Shown here piece after piece: positions 8,433 to 17,143 of a stretch of DNA of 33,500 bases. The stretch is taken from positions 1-33,500 of the forward strand of contig JAFGTD010000339.1 of NCBI GenBank assembly GCA_016934295.1, given 5' to 3'. How positions within the stretch are numbered: the first letter of the stretch is position 1; each line of letters starts with the position of its first letter. The position numbers were made by a program, and so were the translations under genes. The notes under the pieces were generated by a model. That model had not been told where the DNA came from and ran no database searches. It worked only from the letters and a program-made list of their open reading frames with translations. Origin of the DNA: Acidobacteriota bacterium (lineage in GTDB: Bacteria; Acidobacteriota; UBA6911).

Positions 8433-10472
8433 ATGACCGACAGCTATTCCATAATGCTGGTTGGGATTAACGCCAAAGAGGCCCATTCCGTCTCGACCCA
8501 ATTATCACGGTCCGGTCACTCTGTTATTACCGCAGTGAATATCGAAGAAGCTAAAGAAAAAATAAGGACCCAGCCAATAGATATAACCTATCTTAAAGCC
8601 ATAGAGAAGGACAACGCCTTAGAAAGGCTAAGAGAGATAACCGGGATAAATCCTTCCCTGCCTGTAATTATTGTCAGTGACAGTCCTACGGAAAATTTTA
8701 TCCTCGACACCTGGCGTGCCGGAGCGGCGGACGTAATATCTCTTCCCCTCACACCCGATTCAATGAGCACCAGCCTTCAGCGCATCGCCGGCAGGCTTCC
8801 GTCACGAGAAAAAGACCAGACGGCACCGACAGCTGCGCGGTTTTTTTACCTTGACGAAACCGGAAAGGAAAACAGGGTTGCTATTACGCCTCCCCGATTT
8901 ACCATGGGAAGAAGTTCGGGAAATAACCTGGTTATAAGCCAGATGGGCGTTTCCCGGTTTCACGCCGAGGTGTCGGTCCAGGATGGGAAATATCTTCTGC
9001 ACGATCTCGACAGCAAGATGGGCACCTTTTTAAACGGCACCAGAATACAGCGGGCCCCATTAACCAACGGCGACAGAGTTCAACTTGGCGGTCTCCACGG
9101 GACAAGCATTTCATTTCATTCAGGAGACCTCCTGCAAAGCCTCCTGAGTCTCTCGGACCCCAAGGCGGAAGTCGGATTGTCGCTCTATGGATTCAAGGAG
9201 GTCGGAAAACTGTTTGCAACCTTCCGGGCTCTCAGCTCCATTGCCGTACTGGACGACCTCCTTGCCCTGGTCGTCGATACCGCCATTGAACTGACGGGGG
9301 CAGAGCGCGGATTCATCATGCTCAAGGAACAGGATGGAAATCTGAATTTCCGATGCGCCCGCGACAACAACAAGCATCCTTTGGATGGATCGTGTTTCCA
9401 GACAAGCAAACGGGTTCCGCAGGATGTTTTCAAAACCGGCCGGCCTGTTATCATCAAGGACCTTGATTTCGGGCAGACAAGCGGGGGGCACGATTTCACA
9501 AGGCAGCTCGGTTTACGCAGCATTTCATGCGTTCCCCTGCGTTACCTCACTGTGCGTGACAGCTTCAATACTTCAACAGTCGCCCGCACTGAAACTATCG
9601 GAGTTCTCTATGTAGACAGTCCGAATATCGGCGCCAAAATGTCGGAAACGCGAATAGATGCCCTGGAAACACTCGCCTCGGAAGCCGCAATGGCGATTTA
9701 CAACGCCCGGCTTTATAAAGATTCCCAGGACAAACGCAAGTTTGATGAACAACTGGCCACCGCCCGTGAAATCCAACAGGCGTTGCTTCCACAACCCAAT
9801 AAGAATCTTGACTTTGTCTGCGCATGCAGCCAGAGCCTGCCCTGTTATTCGATTGGGGGGGATTACTTTGATTACTTTGAGCTGGAAAACGGGCATTTTG
9901 GATTTGCGGTCGGCGATGTAGCCGGGAAAGGAATGCCTGCTGCGATTCTGGCCTCGCTGATTCAGGGAATGTTCGCATCCCAAAATCTCCTTGGCGCTCC
10001 CCTTCACTCCATTATAAGTAATGTCAACCGCAATCTCGTTCAACGCGGTACGGGCAATCGCTTCGTAACGTTTTTCTTCGGAATAATTGATCCTGAAGGC
10101 AATTGCACCTATGTCAATGCCGGACACAATCCACCGTTTCTCCTAAGCCGGAACGGCTCCATGAAAGAACTGCAGACAGGAGGCATGGTCCTTGGGCTTT
10201 TTGCCGAAGCGGAGTACGAAGCAGGAACCGTAAGAATGCAACCGAATGACCACCTGGTGCTATTTACCGATGGCGTTATTGAGGCTCTCAATGCCGATGA
10301 AGAGGAATTCGGACTCCCCCGCGTGGTAGACCTGCTGCAGAAAAACGCTCTGTCCACCGCTGAAGAGATCCTGTCCCGTCTGCAGGACAGTGTCCTCTCC
10401 TTTTCCGCTCACGTGCCCCAGCACGACGACATTACAATGATGGTCCTGGGGTATCGCGAAGCCCGCACCTAA
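8433..10472 (+). CDS. Pseudo-receiver/FHA/GAF/PP2C (RsbU-type) serine phosphatase
   Basis: This 679-residue cytoplasmic signalling protein has four domains. Residues 1-125 fold like a response-regulator receiver, but Lys55 occupies the phospho-Asp position and the paired acidic residues are missing, so it is a pseudo-receiver. Residues about 150-225 are an FHA phosphopeptide-binding domain (GR at 159-160, SRFHA at 174-178, NGTRI at 201). Residues about 260-425 are a GAF domain. Residues about 440-675 are a SpoIIE/PP2C phosphatase with LATAREIQQALLP, IGGDYFD (Asp477), GDVAGKGMPAA (Asp495) and AGHNPPFL. By family logic it dephosphorylates the upstream STAS protein. Control would come from GAF ligand binding and from FHA recognition of a phosphothreonine, implying a Ser/Thr kinase elsewhere. 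GGGACAGGGG precedes the ATG. Confidence 0.92.
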   Translation: MTDSYSIMLVGINAKEAHSVSTQLSRSGHSVITAVNIEEAKEKIRTQPIDITYLKAIEKDNALERLREITGINPSLPVIIVSDSPTENFILDTWRAGAADVISLPLTPDSMSTSLQRIAGRLPSREKDQTAPTAARFFYLDETGKENRVAITPPRFTMGRSSGNNLVISQMGVSRFHAEVSVQDGKYLLHDLDSKMGTFLNGTRIQRAPLTNGDRVQLGGLHGTSISFHSGDLLQSLLSLSDPKAEVGLSLYGFKEVGKLFATFRALSSIAVLDDLLALVVDTAIELTGAERGFIMLKEQDGNLNFRCARDNNKHPLDGSCFQTSKRVPQDVFKTGRPVIIKDLDFGQTSGGHDFTRQLGLRSISCVPLRYLTVRDSFNTSTVARTETIGVLYVDSPNIGAKMSETRIDALETLASEAAMAIYNARLYKDSQDKRKFDEQLATAREIQQALLPQPNKNLDFVCACSQSLPCYSIGGDYFDYFELENGHFGFAVGDVAGKGMPAAILASLIQGMFASQNLLGAPLHSIISNVNRNLVQRGTGNRFVTFFFGIIDPEGNCTYVNAGHNPPFLLSRNGSMKELQTGGMVLGLFAEAEYEAGTVRMQPNDHLVLFTDGVIEALNADEEEFGLPRVVDLLQKNALSTAEEILSRLQDSVLSFSAHVPQHDDITMMVLGYREART

Positions 10473-10540
10473 CAGCCCGATGTAAACGTGCAGCGAGCCC
10501 ATCCCGACAGGACTCCCCGGCGAGTCTTAACCCGCATTTC

Positions 10541-11395
10541 TCACCGGCCTTCATTTGGAGAAGGAAGTTCGCAGCCGTCCGGACAAACGGTCAGTGTGTG
10601 AACGTATCGAACCTTCCCGTTTTCCAGACGGAATATGTGGGAATCGGGCCAACCGTTTTCGTCCCCGAAATTCGCCAGCCCGACTACCGTTCCCATATCA
10701 AGATCGACAACGAAACGCCGGTTGGTGATTTCCACGCTGCCTTCCAGCGGAGGGCCTCCAGTGCAGGAAGCATCGGGTTTATTGTCGGGATTCGTATATA
10801 TGCCGCCTTCAAGCCGGGCACAGGGAATATTCCAGGGCACCTCGTTGGCGCCCGCCGGGTCTTTAAACACATCAAAGTAGGCATTTGCAGCCTTAATCAA
10901 AGTCTGACGGTCGCTTCGCTTCTCGACGGGCAGTATATCCCACGTCTCCTGCGAAGAGTATTTCAGGTAATTGTCGGCGTTGAAAAGCCAGTCATCCCGG
11001 TCCGTAACAAGCGCTTCGATCTCCTGTATTTTATCGTCGACGATTTTCAGGCGTGTGCCGATAACATACTGGTGACTGCCGGTTGCGCTGATGATCTCCG
11101 TAAAGGTTTCACAGTTCTGCACATCAAGCAGGCTGCGATGAAAATCAATTTTCAGAGGACTTATCCAGACGCCCGCGCCGAACGCGATTTCCTTTCGGTT
11201 TTCGATATACTTCGCCTCAGCGGCGAGGGGCATTCGGGACGTATCCCCTTGCTTCAGCGCATCAAGATATTTGTCGACCTTCTCCTGAAGATCCGCCCGG
11301 GTGCACATGGATCCTGTTACCGGCGCCTCTACGGCCATGGACTTTATAGAAAAGGTGCAGCACAGAAAGGCGACAGCGGCAATGACTCGAAACAT
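10541..11395 (-). CDS. Secreted DUF8021-like protein
   Basis: This 284-residue exported protein begins at 11395, with GGAGGAG just upstream and a Sec signal peptide (MFRVIAAVAFLCCTFSIKSMA). The mature part starts with C-x-R-A-D-L followed by a helix and later Y-x-E-N. Its C-terminal third has DSHIFRLENGKVRYVHTL. This resembles the DUF8021/SnoaL-like group of secreted proteins found in fungi and bacteria. Four cysteines in the second half (CARLEGG, CTGG, CPDGC) suggest disulfides. The stop codon lies within a CCGCATTTCTC-type repeat. It converges on the PP2C gene, and no function is known. A degraded relative seems to lie at 2160-2387. It is a separate transcription unit or the distal end of the seven-gene operon, 183 bp after it. 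Confidence 0.75.
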   Translation of the reverse strand: MFRVIAAVAFLCCTFSIKSMAVEAPVTGSMCTRADLQEKVDKYLDALKQGDTSRMPLAAEAKYIENRKEIAFGAGVWISPLKIDFHRSLLDVQNCETFTEIISATGSHQYVIGTRLKIVDDKIQEIEALVTDRDDWLFNADNYLKYSSQETWDILPVEKRSDRQTLIKAANAYFDVFKDPAGANEVPWNIPCARLEGGIYTNPDNKPDASCTGGPPLEGSVEITNRRFVVDLDMGTVVGLANFGDENGWPDSHIFRLENGKVRYVHTLTVCPDGCELPSPNEGR

Positions 11396-11578
11396 ATCTC
11401 CTCCAATAATTTCCTGCGCGATAACCGATTTTCATATTTCTATAATGAATCCGAAGTTGAGGATGCAAGCAGTTACGCGCCTGCCGCCACCGTAAAAGAT
11501 AACTCATTACATATATCAATATCTATATTTAAGGTGCAACCAATCTTGCGGAAAATGCGGGAGCGCGGGGTTCGAACT

Positions 11579-13120
11579 CTACGGGCTCGGGGCGGCGGAG
11601 ACGGAAGAAGGCACCTCGGTTGTAGGCAGAAGCACCGTGAAGGTCGTTCCGCCGCCGACACGGCTCTCCACGGTAATGTTCCCGCCCAGGCGACGGACGA
11701 ATCCCTGAGAAACCGACAGCCCCAGGCCCGTTCCCTTTTCTTTAACCTTCGTCGTAAAGAATGGATCGAAGATGCGGGGCAGTATATGCTCCGGTATGCC
11801 CGGCCCGTTGTCGGATACTTTAATTTCAATAAATCCCGCCTGACTGCTTTTCGAATCGGTAACGGTAATTTTGCCTCTGGGGGGTAGAGCGTCTACCGCG
11901 TTGAGTATGAGGTTTATAAACACCTGCTGCAATGCCTGTTCATCGCCGTGAACGGGAGGCAAATCGGGAGTCAATTTCATCTGCAGTTCAATCTTCGCCA
12001 ATTTAACCCGGTTGTGAACAAGGCGTATGGAGCCTTCCAGGAGATTCTCCAGGTCCATGGCGATAATCTTGTAATCGCTCGCCCTGGCAAAATCGAGCAG
12101 GTTCCGAACAATAACCTTCGATCTTTCCGTTTCCTTGATAATGTCCTGAACCATATCCAGCTTTTCTTCATCCGGCAGCCGTTCGAAATCCTCCTCGAGA
12201 AGACCTGCCGTCAACATGGTGTTATTCAAAGGATTGTTCAGTTCGTGGGCAACACCGGCAACCAGCGTCCCTACGGCTCTCAGCTTGTGGGACTCGATCA
12301 GGATCTTATGGCGCTTGTCCAATTCACGGATCATATGGTTGAAGGCAAGTCCGAGCTGGGAAAATTCGTCGCGGTACTTCCTCTTCGGCAATATGGGGGA
12401 AAAGTCCCCTTCCCCGATCCGATTGGTGTATTCCAGAAAGCGATTCAGTGTCGACAATATGTTCTTCACCAGGAACGATGTGATGACAATAATCAACACC
12501 ATCAGGATTCCCAGGAAGTAGAAGGGAACGCGGCGGGAAAGCGAGAGCGCATCTTCCACCGCTTCGCGTTCCTTCACAACGAAATTAGTGGCGTCGGAAA
12601 CCAGTTGCCCGCCATACTCCCGCAGTTCCGGCTCATACCGGTTTCGTTCCTCCGTGTCGCCGGCTTCACCGACCTTCTCCAATACTTTATGGTAGTTATT
12701 CAACTGAAGGGACATCCCCTGAATGGAATTGCGTCCCAGGATTTTTTCAATAGTATCCTTATTTTTTTGAAGAATACTTTCAGCGGTCCGGAGGTGTTCC
12801 AGGGAATCTTCCAGGTTGGTCCCGTAAAGAAGGAAATTCTTTTCAAAGCGGCGGGCCTGTTGTATTTCGGTCAGGTAGTTGCCTGCCGCCTCCAGGAAAC
12901 GGATTTTTACCTGGATCTCCGAAAGCGCGTAAATGGACCACAAAGCCACAATCATGGAAAATGCAAAGATCACCAGAAAAGCAAGGAAGAGCCTGAATCG
13001 GATGCTGATGATCGGGCGGGACTTGAGCGCGATATCCTCTACATATTCTTCGCCCAGGCCATGATGGGAAAATTGCGGGTCATCGGTCTGAATGGGAGCC
13101 TCTCCGGACGTTATGTTCAT
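11579..13120 (-). CDS. HAMP-domain sensor histidine kinase
   Basis: This 513-residue inner-membrane kinase is the last gene of the seven-gene cluster. A 40-residue cytoplasmic N-terminus precedes TM1 (about 42-65). A helical sensor region of about 130 residues follows (coiled-coil type, FLEAAGNYLTEIQQARRFEK). Then come TM2 (about 200-222), HAMP (222-270), HisKA with GVAHELNNPLNN (His292) and HATPase_c (N box LNAVDALP, G1 VSDNGPGIP, F box FDPFFTTK, G2 GTGLGLSVS). The ATG at 13120 has GAGGAG upstream. Its likely partners are the single-domain regulator at 15681-16058 in the same operon and the NtrC-type activator at 20821-22203. Which it phosphorylates cannot be told from sequence. The 459-nt gene end shows no clear terminator. 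Confidence 0.93.
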   Translation of the reverse strand: MNITSGEAPIQTDDPQFSHHGLGEEYVEDIALKSRPIISIRFRLFLAFLVIFAFSMIVALWSIYALSEIQVKIRFLEAAGNYLTEIQQARRFEKNFLLYGTNLEDSLEHLRTAESILQKNKDTIEKILGRNSIQGMSLQLNNYHKVLEKVGEAGDTEERNRYEPELREYGGQLVSDATNFVVKEREAVEDALSLSRRVPFYFLGILMVLIIVITSFLVKNILSTLNRFLEYTNRIGEGDFSPILPKRKYRDEFSQLGLAFNHMIRELDKRHKILIESHKLRAVGTLVAGVAHELNNPLNNTMLTAGLLEEDFERLPDEEKLDMVQDIIKETERSKVIVRNLLDFARASDYKIIAMDLENLLEGSIRLVHNRVKLAKIELQMKLTPDLPPVHGDEQALQQVFINLILNAVDALPPRGKITVTDSKSSQAGFIEIKVSDNGPGIPEHILPRIFDPFFTTKVKEKGTGLGLSVSQGFVRRLGGNITVESRVGGGTTFTVLLPTTEVPSSVSAAPSP

Positions 13121-13196
13121 TAGAAGCCGCTCCTCGCCAACGACCTGCGATTGTAGTACATCGACTGCATGAGTCCTCTTACGGCCAAATTAATTT

Positions 13197-15656
13197 CTAT
13201 AAAAACGCTTGAAACTTCCCGGCCAGAAAATTATCTGCGAACATTTTAACGTCACTGTCCAAATGCATCAACATATCCAATTGCCGCGAACAGACCAAAA
13301 GCCGGCCGAGCATCTGAAGGGCCTTCCCGGTATCCTGCGAGGGATAATTGCGGAACCATGCCGTAATCAGATCGCCTTCCTGAGTCACACCGAATCGGCA
13401 CTCTCTCAAAACTCTTTCGAGAAAGCCTGCCCGGCGTTTTCGCTTTTCATCACTTCCGCCGCCGCTGTGAAATCGAAGCTGGATGTAGTTGTTCCGATCT
13501 CCCGTCCCAAGGAGCGAATCAACCATGGCATAGTGATAGGCGAAACGGGCATTGAAGTTCATATAATCCCCGGCGTATATCAAATAATTGGGATCATTTC
13601 TCCGACGGGGTCCTTTCGCCCCACCGAATACCTGGTCCTGAAGATCCTTGGAAATCGCATAATGAGCCCGTCCCCAACGGTCCGGCCAGGCAAGCCGGCT
13701 GTCTGAGAACCCTTTCCAGAAGGCTTTAAATGGCGTACTTGAAATAAATCCCGGTTCAACAGCCTTCTCGCCGGAAGGCAGTTCCTGCTCCAGAGCCAAT
13801 ACGTAAATCGGCATGGGAATTTCAGTTTCAAGTCGCCGTGTTTTCCGGTTCAGGAATCCCGAGTGTTCATCGCCGAACCGGAACATGGATCGTACGGCCA
13901 TCTCGTGTATGAACCGGATGATATCATGAACCGAACGGCATCCCTCGGGCTTGAAGCCCGGCCCAAAAGGATCGTCCAGGTTCAGGGACAGGACCGAATG
14001 GAAGAGCGGTCCCGTTTCTTTACGATTTCCTGCGGACGCCAGTCTTGACAGGACGCGTTCTTTCATCCCGGGCCATCGGGATCCCCGATAGATATTCCGC
14101 ATGGAGGCATCGACACTTATAATGCTGCCCTCATGAAGGTCCAAGATTCTGTCGCCGGCCTGGAATACGGATGGGACGGCAAATTCCCGGAGAAGCGTCG
14201 CCAGGTGCCCCACCGGGCTTCCTTCGGCGGCGATAACCGCTGCCGCATTAGGAAGCAGGGGCGACAGTTCCGGCGTCGGCTGCCCAACCACCAGAACGGA
14301 TCCTTTAGGGATGGAATCCAGCCTGTCCGTGGAACGTACCGCAACCGGGCCTTCAGCCCGGCCCGGGAAAATAGAAGTGCCTTTGGTAATAAACAATTCG
14401 CCCTTCTTGGATTTCACCTCCCTGATTTTTCCCGGGCTGGAAAGCAGCACCCTGCGTGCCTGGAGCAACCAGACTCGCCCCTCCTTATCCACGGCCCACT
14501 CAATGTCCAGGTCATAGCCGAAAGCAATCGCGGCTTTCCACGCTGTTGCTCCGATTTCCTGTATTTTTTCCTGCGACAGATACTCAAGATTCTCTACAGG
14601 AGTCTCTGAAGAGTGCATGCGCAGGATTTCCGGCCGTGCCTTCCGTGAAAGTGTAATATTGTCCGGTACGCCGATGCCTTTAACCACTGTTTCGCCCAGA
14701 CCTTTCACGCAATGGATTACAATAGTATCGGAATCCGGCTTCACGGGATCGGCCGTATACAGGACGCCGGCTGCCTGCGGATGAACCATCGGCATGAACA
14801 GGACCGCCATTGGAGTATCCGCTTCCCGGAAACCGCAATGCACCCTGTATTGGATCGCACGTTCGGTGAACTTGCCGGCCAGCACTTCCTTATAGGCATG
14901 CGGAAGATTCTCCAGAGGAACATTTAAAATACTGTCGAACTGACCTGCAAAAGAAAACCTTCCGTTTTCGCTGACGGCACTGGATCGAACAGCCCACAAA
15001 GATGTGTCCGCCGCGCCGCAACCGGCCGTATGCAGCCGGATTGCCTCCTGAAAGGATGCCGGCAGTTCCGCGGAAATTATCGCTTCCCGGATCGCCTCAG
15101 TCCTGCTGCGGAAACGGTCTCTATCCGATGTGAACTCAAGGTTCTTCAGCAACAGTCGTATCTGTTCGAAGAGTTTCCCTTGTTTCAGGAACCGATCATA
15201 TGCGCGGGTGGTAAGGATGAAACCCCTCGGCACCTGACCGGGGAAATTATGAAACAGGGAAGAAAGACCGGCCGCTTTTCCACCAACCAGCTCCGGATCC
15301 AGCGAATCCTCATCATCCAAACGAACGGCCACAGGGCGTTCCTTTCGTTCAGGATAATCACGCTGCGCCTCCTCCGCCTCCAGCCGGATCTTATCGAGCA
15401 CCCGGAACAACACGGAATACCGTCGATGGCTCAGAATATCGAGCTCCTGGGCCATCAGATAGGTTTCATTGAACAAGCGTCTGACCGAGCGGTGCACCTG
15501 GAGATCGGAAAAGGCAAGGTGATTGAGATCGGCCTCCAGATCGGAAAGAATCTGCAGAGCCCGGCCGTTCCGATTGAGGATCGCCCGCAGAGTCTCATAG
15601 CGATACCTGAAATTCCAATTATAGTCGTCGTCTCCGGCCTTCAGGTTCCCGACCAT
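13197..15656 (-). CDS. PEP-synthase-like phosphotransfer protein without PEP-binding barrel
   Basis: The protein has 819 residues. Residues 1-110 are a helical region I do not recognise. Residues about 115-405 are the pyruvate-phosphate-dikinase N-terminal ATP-grasp domain (GGKAAGLS at 125, AVRSSAVSEN at 222, GVLYTADP at 297, EWAVDKEGRVWLLQARR at 386). Residues about 425-525 are the swivelling phosphohistidine domain, with His484 in EGSPVGHLATLLREFAVPSV, though the usual TSGG-THAAI context is altered. Residues 535-819 replace the TIM-barrel PEP/pyruvate domain of PpsA and PpdK with a helical domain of unknown fold (GDYMNFNARFAYHYAMVDS, RFHSGGGSDEKRKRR). A classical PEP synthase is therefore unlikely. 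It probably phosphorylates itself from ATP and passes the phosphate to another acceptor. The gene lies 24 bp after the response regulator. Confidence 0.85.
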   Translation of the reverse strand: MVGNLKAGDDDYNWNFRYRYETLRAILNRNGRALQILSDLEADLNHLAFSDLQVHRSVRRLFNETYLMAQELDILSHRRYSVLFRVLDKIRLEAEEAQRDYPERKERPVAVRLDDEDSLDPELVGGKAAGLSSLFHNFPGQVPRGFILTTRAYDRFLKQGKLFEQIRLLLKNLEFTSDRDRFRSRTEAIREAIISAELPASFQEAIRLHTAGCGAADTSLWAVRSSAVSENGRFSFAGQFDSILNVPLENLPHAYKEVLAGKFTERAIQYRVHCGFREADTPMAVLFMPMVHPQAAGVLYTADPVKPDSDTIVIHCVKGLGETVVKGIGVPDNITLSRKARPEILRMHSSETPVENLEYLSQEKIQEIGATAWKAAIAFGYDLDIEWAVDKEGRVWLLQARRVLLSSPGKIREVKSKKGELFITKGTSIFPGRAEGPVAVRSTDRLDSIPKGSVLVVGQPTPELSPLLPNAAAVIAAEGSPVGHLATLLREFAVPSVFQAGDRILDLHEGSIISVDASMRNIYRGSRWPGMKERVLSRLASAGNRKETGPLFHSVLSLNLDDPFGPGFKPEGCRSVHDIIRFIHEMAVRSMFRFGDEHSGFLNRKTRRLETEIPMPIYVLALEQELPSGEKAVEPGFISSTPFKAFWKGFSDSRLAWPDRWGRAHYAISKDLQDQVFGGAKGPRRRNDPNYLIYAGDYMNFNARFAYHYAMVDSLLGTGDRNNYIQLRFHSGGGSDEKRKRRAGFLERVLRECRFGVTQEGDLITAWFRNYPSQDTGKALQMLGRLLVCSRQLDMLMHLDSDVKMFADNFLAGKFQAFL

Positions 15657-15680
15657 GAGTCCGCCCCCTTTCCCTGGATT

Positions 15681-16058
15681 TTACCTGCCCAGTTCTTTCG
15701 CGGCCTTTTCAATTATTGTTCGAAGGTCGTTTGGCTTGAAAGGCTTGGCAATAAAATCGAAAGCTCCCTTGACCAAAGCCTCCTGTGCGACTTCAACGGT
15801 GGCGTACCCGGTAATGATGATGACCTTGGTTTTTTCGGAACGCGCCAGCACCTGTTCGAGCACCTCAAGCCCGTCAATATCATCCATCCGGATATCGGAC
15901 ACAACGATATCGAACTGTTGTTCGCTGAAACGTTCCAGCGCGTTCCTTGCATCCGTAAAGGTCTCGACAATATCGCCTTCTTTCTCCAGGGCCGGTTTCA
16001 GTCTTTTACCGACGATATTTTCATCGTCGATAACCATGATGCGTAAGTTTCTCTTCAT
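15681..16058 (-). CDS. Single-domain response regulator (CheY-like)
   Basis: This 125-residue receiver domain has no output domain. The phosphorylation pocket is complete: Asp11 and Asp12, acceptor Asp55 (VVSDIRMDDIDGLEVL), Thr83 (IIITGYAT) and Lys105 (AKPF). I chose the ATG at 16058, with AAGGA upstream, over an in-frame start at 16130, because the domain begins exactly there and the upstream stretch contains a palindromic repeat. It probably takes phosphate from the histidine kinase encoded in the same cluster and acts by protein contact, perhaps on the neighbouring phosphotransfer protein, membrane protein or permease. Confidence 0.92.
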   Translation of the reverse strand: MKRNLRIMVIDDENIVGKRLKPALEKEGDIVETFTDARNALERFSEQQFDIVVSDIRMDDIDGLEVLEQVLARSEKTKVIIITGYATVEVAQEALVKGAFDFIAKPFKPNDLRTIIEKAAKELGR

Positions 16059-16077
16059 AGGATTTTTCCTTATCTGT

Positions 16078-16116
16078 CCCGCATTTTCCACGAGGCTTCG
16101 TAGCGGGAAATGCGGG
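16078..16116. repeat. CCCGCATTT palindromic element
   Basis: CCCGCATTT (16078-16086) pairs with AAATGCGGG (16108-16116). The stem extends inward by one G-U and two more pairs, and the loop holds a smaller ACGA/TCGT hairpin. It sits in the 82-bp gap between two genes of the operon. A relative lies at 20295-20328, and half-elements lie at 7834, 10531 and 7187. Confidence 0.7.
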
Positions 16117-16140
16117 CTATACACCGACACACATCCGGGC

Positions 16141-17124
16141 TCAACAAAGCAGAACCGATCCTAGTTGCACAAGCATCTTTTCAAGATTGTCGGTTGGAAT
16201 ATCGTAAATCCAGGCCAGAGTCCCCTGCCCGGTTTCTTCCACCCAAAATCCCCGGGGAAGTTCACGCCTCAAATCGAAGGGTTTCCGGGAATATAAAAAA
16301 ATAAAATCGGATGCAGCGTCTCCGGAAAACGACGCTTCAAGATGGATTTTACAGCTATCGCAGCGCAATCGCAGACTGAGCTCTTCTTCATCGAAGATCA
16401 TCAAGCGATCAACTTCCGGCTCCTGCGCAGAAAATCCCCCCGGAACGGTCCTTTCCATGAATCCTAAAACCATCAGGCCGAAAGGTCGGCATGAAATTTC
16501 GCCGAGAGAAACGAAGCCCTTGTTCCTTGCCGGGGAAGTCTCGTTTATATCGACGGTTCGGAGGTAACTATCCTCGCTTAACTTCACCTTTCCGACGAAT
16601 GGAGTTATTTTTTCAACCAGGGCGTCTTTCCTGCAATTGCCGATTACCGCATCGGATACGTATCGAATAAAATCCATGACGGCGGGCTGGTCACCGGCCA
16701 GAGGACCCGTAAACCAATTGAGTACTGCCGACAGGAGCAGCGTCTCCGGATCCTTATCCCGGAACGCCGAGGCAAGAGGAAATTTTTCCATCCGTAAGTC
16801 GGGGGATTCCAGAAACTCTTCCTGCGCAAACTTCCTGCAGTCGTCCGACCGACGAAAAATTTCCCGGCGGGCGGATGGCGCCAGAACAGAGGCATTGAAG
16901 GCCATCAAGGCGGCGTTTTCGACAACACCGTCGAGCAATGACAGAACATAATGTCCGTCGAAAATATATTCCTCTTGAAGCTTGTCCTTGCCATCCTCGT
17001 TGATGCTTATAATTTCCTTCATATTCTCAAGAAATTTACGGAATCGCAGGAATTCCAGGTGAAGGTCCGTCCGCGCATTCCGGATTCGAACATTGCCGCT
17101 AATCTTTTCAAGAATACCTGCCAT
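16141..17124 (-). CDS. Conserved-looking protein of unknown function in the signalling operon
   Basis: This 327-residue soluble protein has no signal peptide or membrane segment, and I do not recognise the family. The N-terminal 130 residues are mostly helical and charged (NEDGKDKLQEEYIFDGHYVLSL falls in this part). The C-terminal half is beta-rich, with a C-x-x-C pair (RCDSCK) near residue 260 and a final WVEETGQGTLAWIYDIPTDN segment. Its place is between the TauE-like permease (19 bp upstream) and the response regulator (82 bp downstream), so it is probably translated as part of the same unit. Codon use and composition resemble the flanking genes. A weak AAGGGCGGG precedes the ATG at 17124. 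Confidence 0.75.
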   Translation of the reverse strand: MAGILEKISGNVRIRNARTDLHLEFLRFRKFLENMKEIISINEDGKDKLQEEYIFDGHYVLSLLDGVVENAALMAFNASVLAPSARREIFRRSDDCRKFAQEEFLESPDLRMEKFPLASAFRDKDPETLLLSAVLNWFTGPLAGDQPAVMDFIRYVSDAVIGNCRKDALVEKITPFVGKVKLSEDSYLRTVDINETSPARNKGFVSLGEISCRPFGLMVLGFMERTVPGGFSAQEPEVDRLMIFDEEELSLRLRCDSCKIHLEASFSGDAASDFIFLYSRKPFDLRRELPRGFWVEETGQGTLAWIYDIPTDNLEKMLVQLGSVLLC

Positions 17125-17143
17125 AAGAATCCCGCCCTTCTTT

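Noticed and set aside
11563-11577. GGGGTTCGAACTCT near the kinase stop as a tRNA T-arm
   Set aside because: No pairing stem or acceptor sequence surrounds it; a chance match.
10598-13123. Long plus-strand open frames (10598-11887 and 11948-13123)
   Set aside because: They lie antisense to the DUF8021-like gene and the histidine kinase, which have clear domains and ribosome binding sites. The antisense translations show no motifs.
13197-15656. Annotation as phosphoenolpyruvate synthase (ppsA)
   Set aside because: The ATP-grasp and phospho-His domains are there, but the PEP/pyruvate-binding barrel is not, so the classical reaction is not supported.
15030-16046. Plus-strand frame of 338 codons
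   Set aside because: It is antisense to the PEP-synthase-like gene and the response regulator and has no recognisable domain or ribosome binding site.
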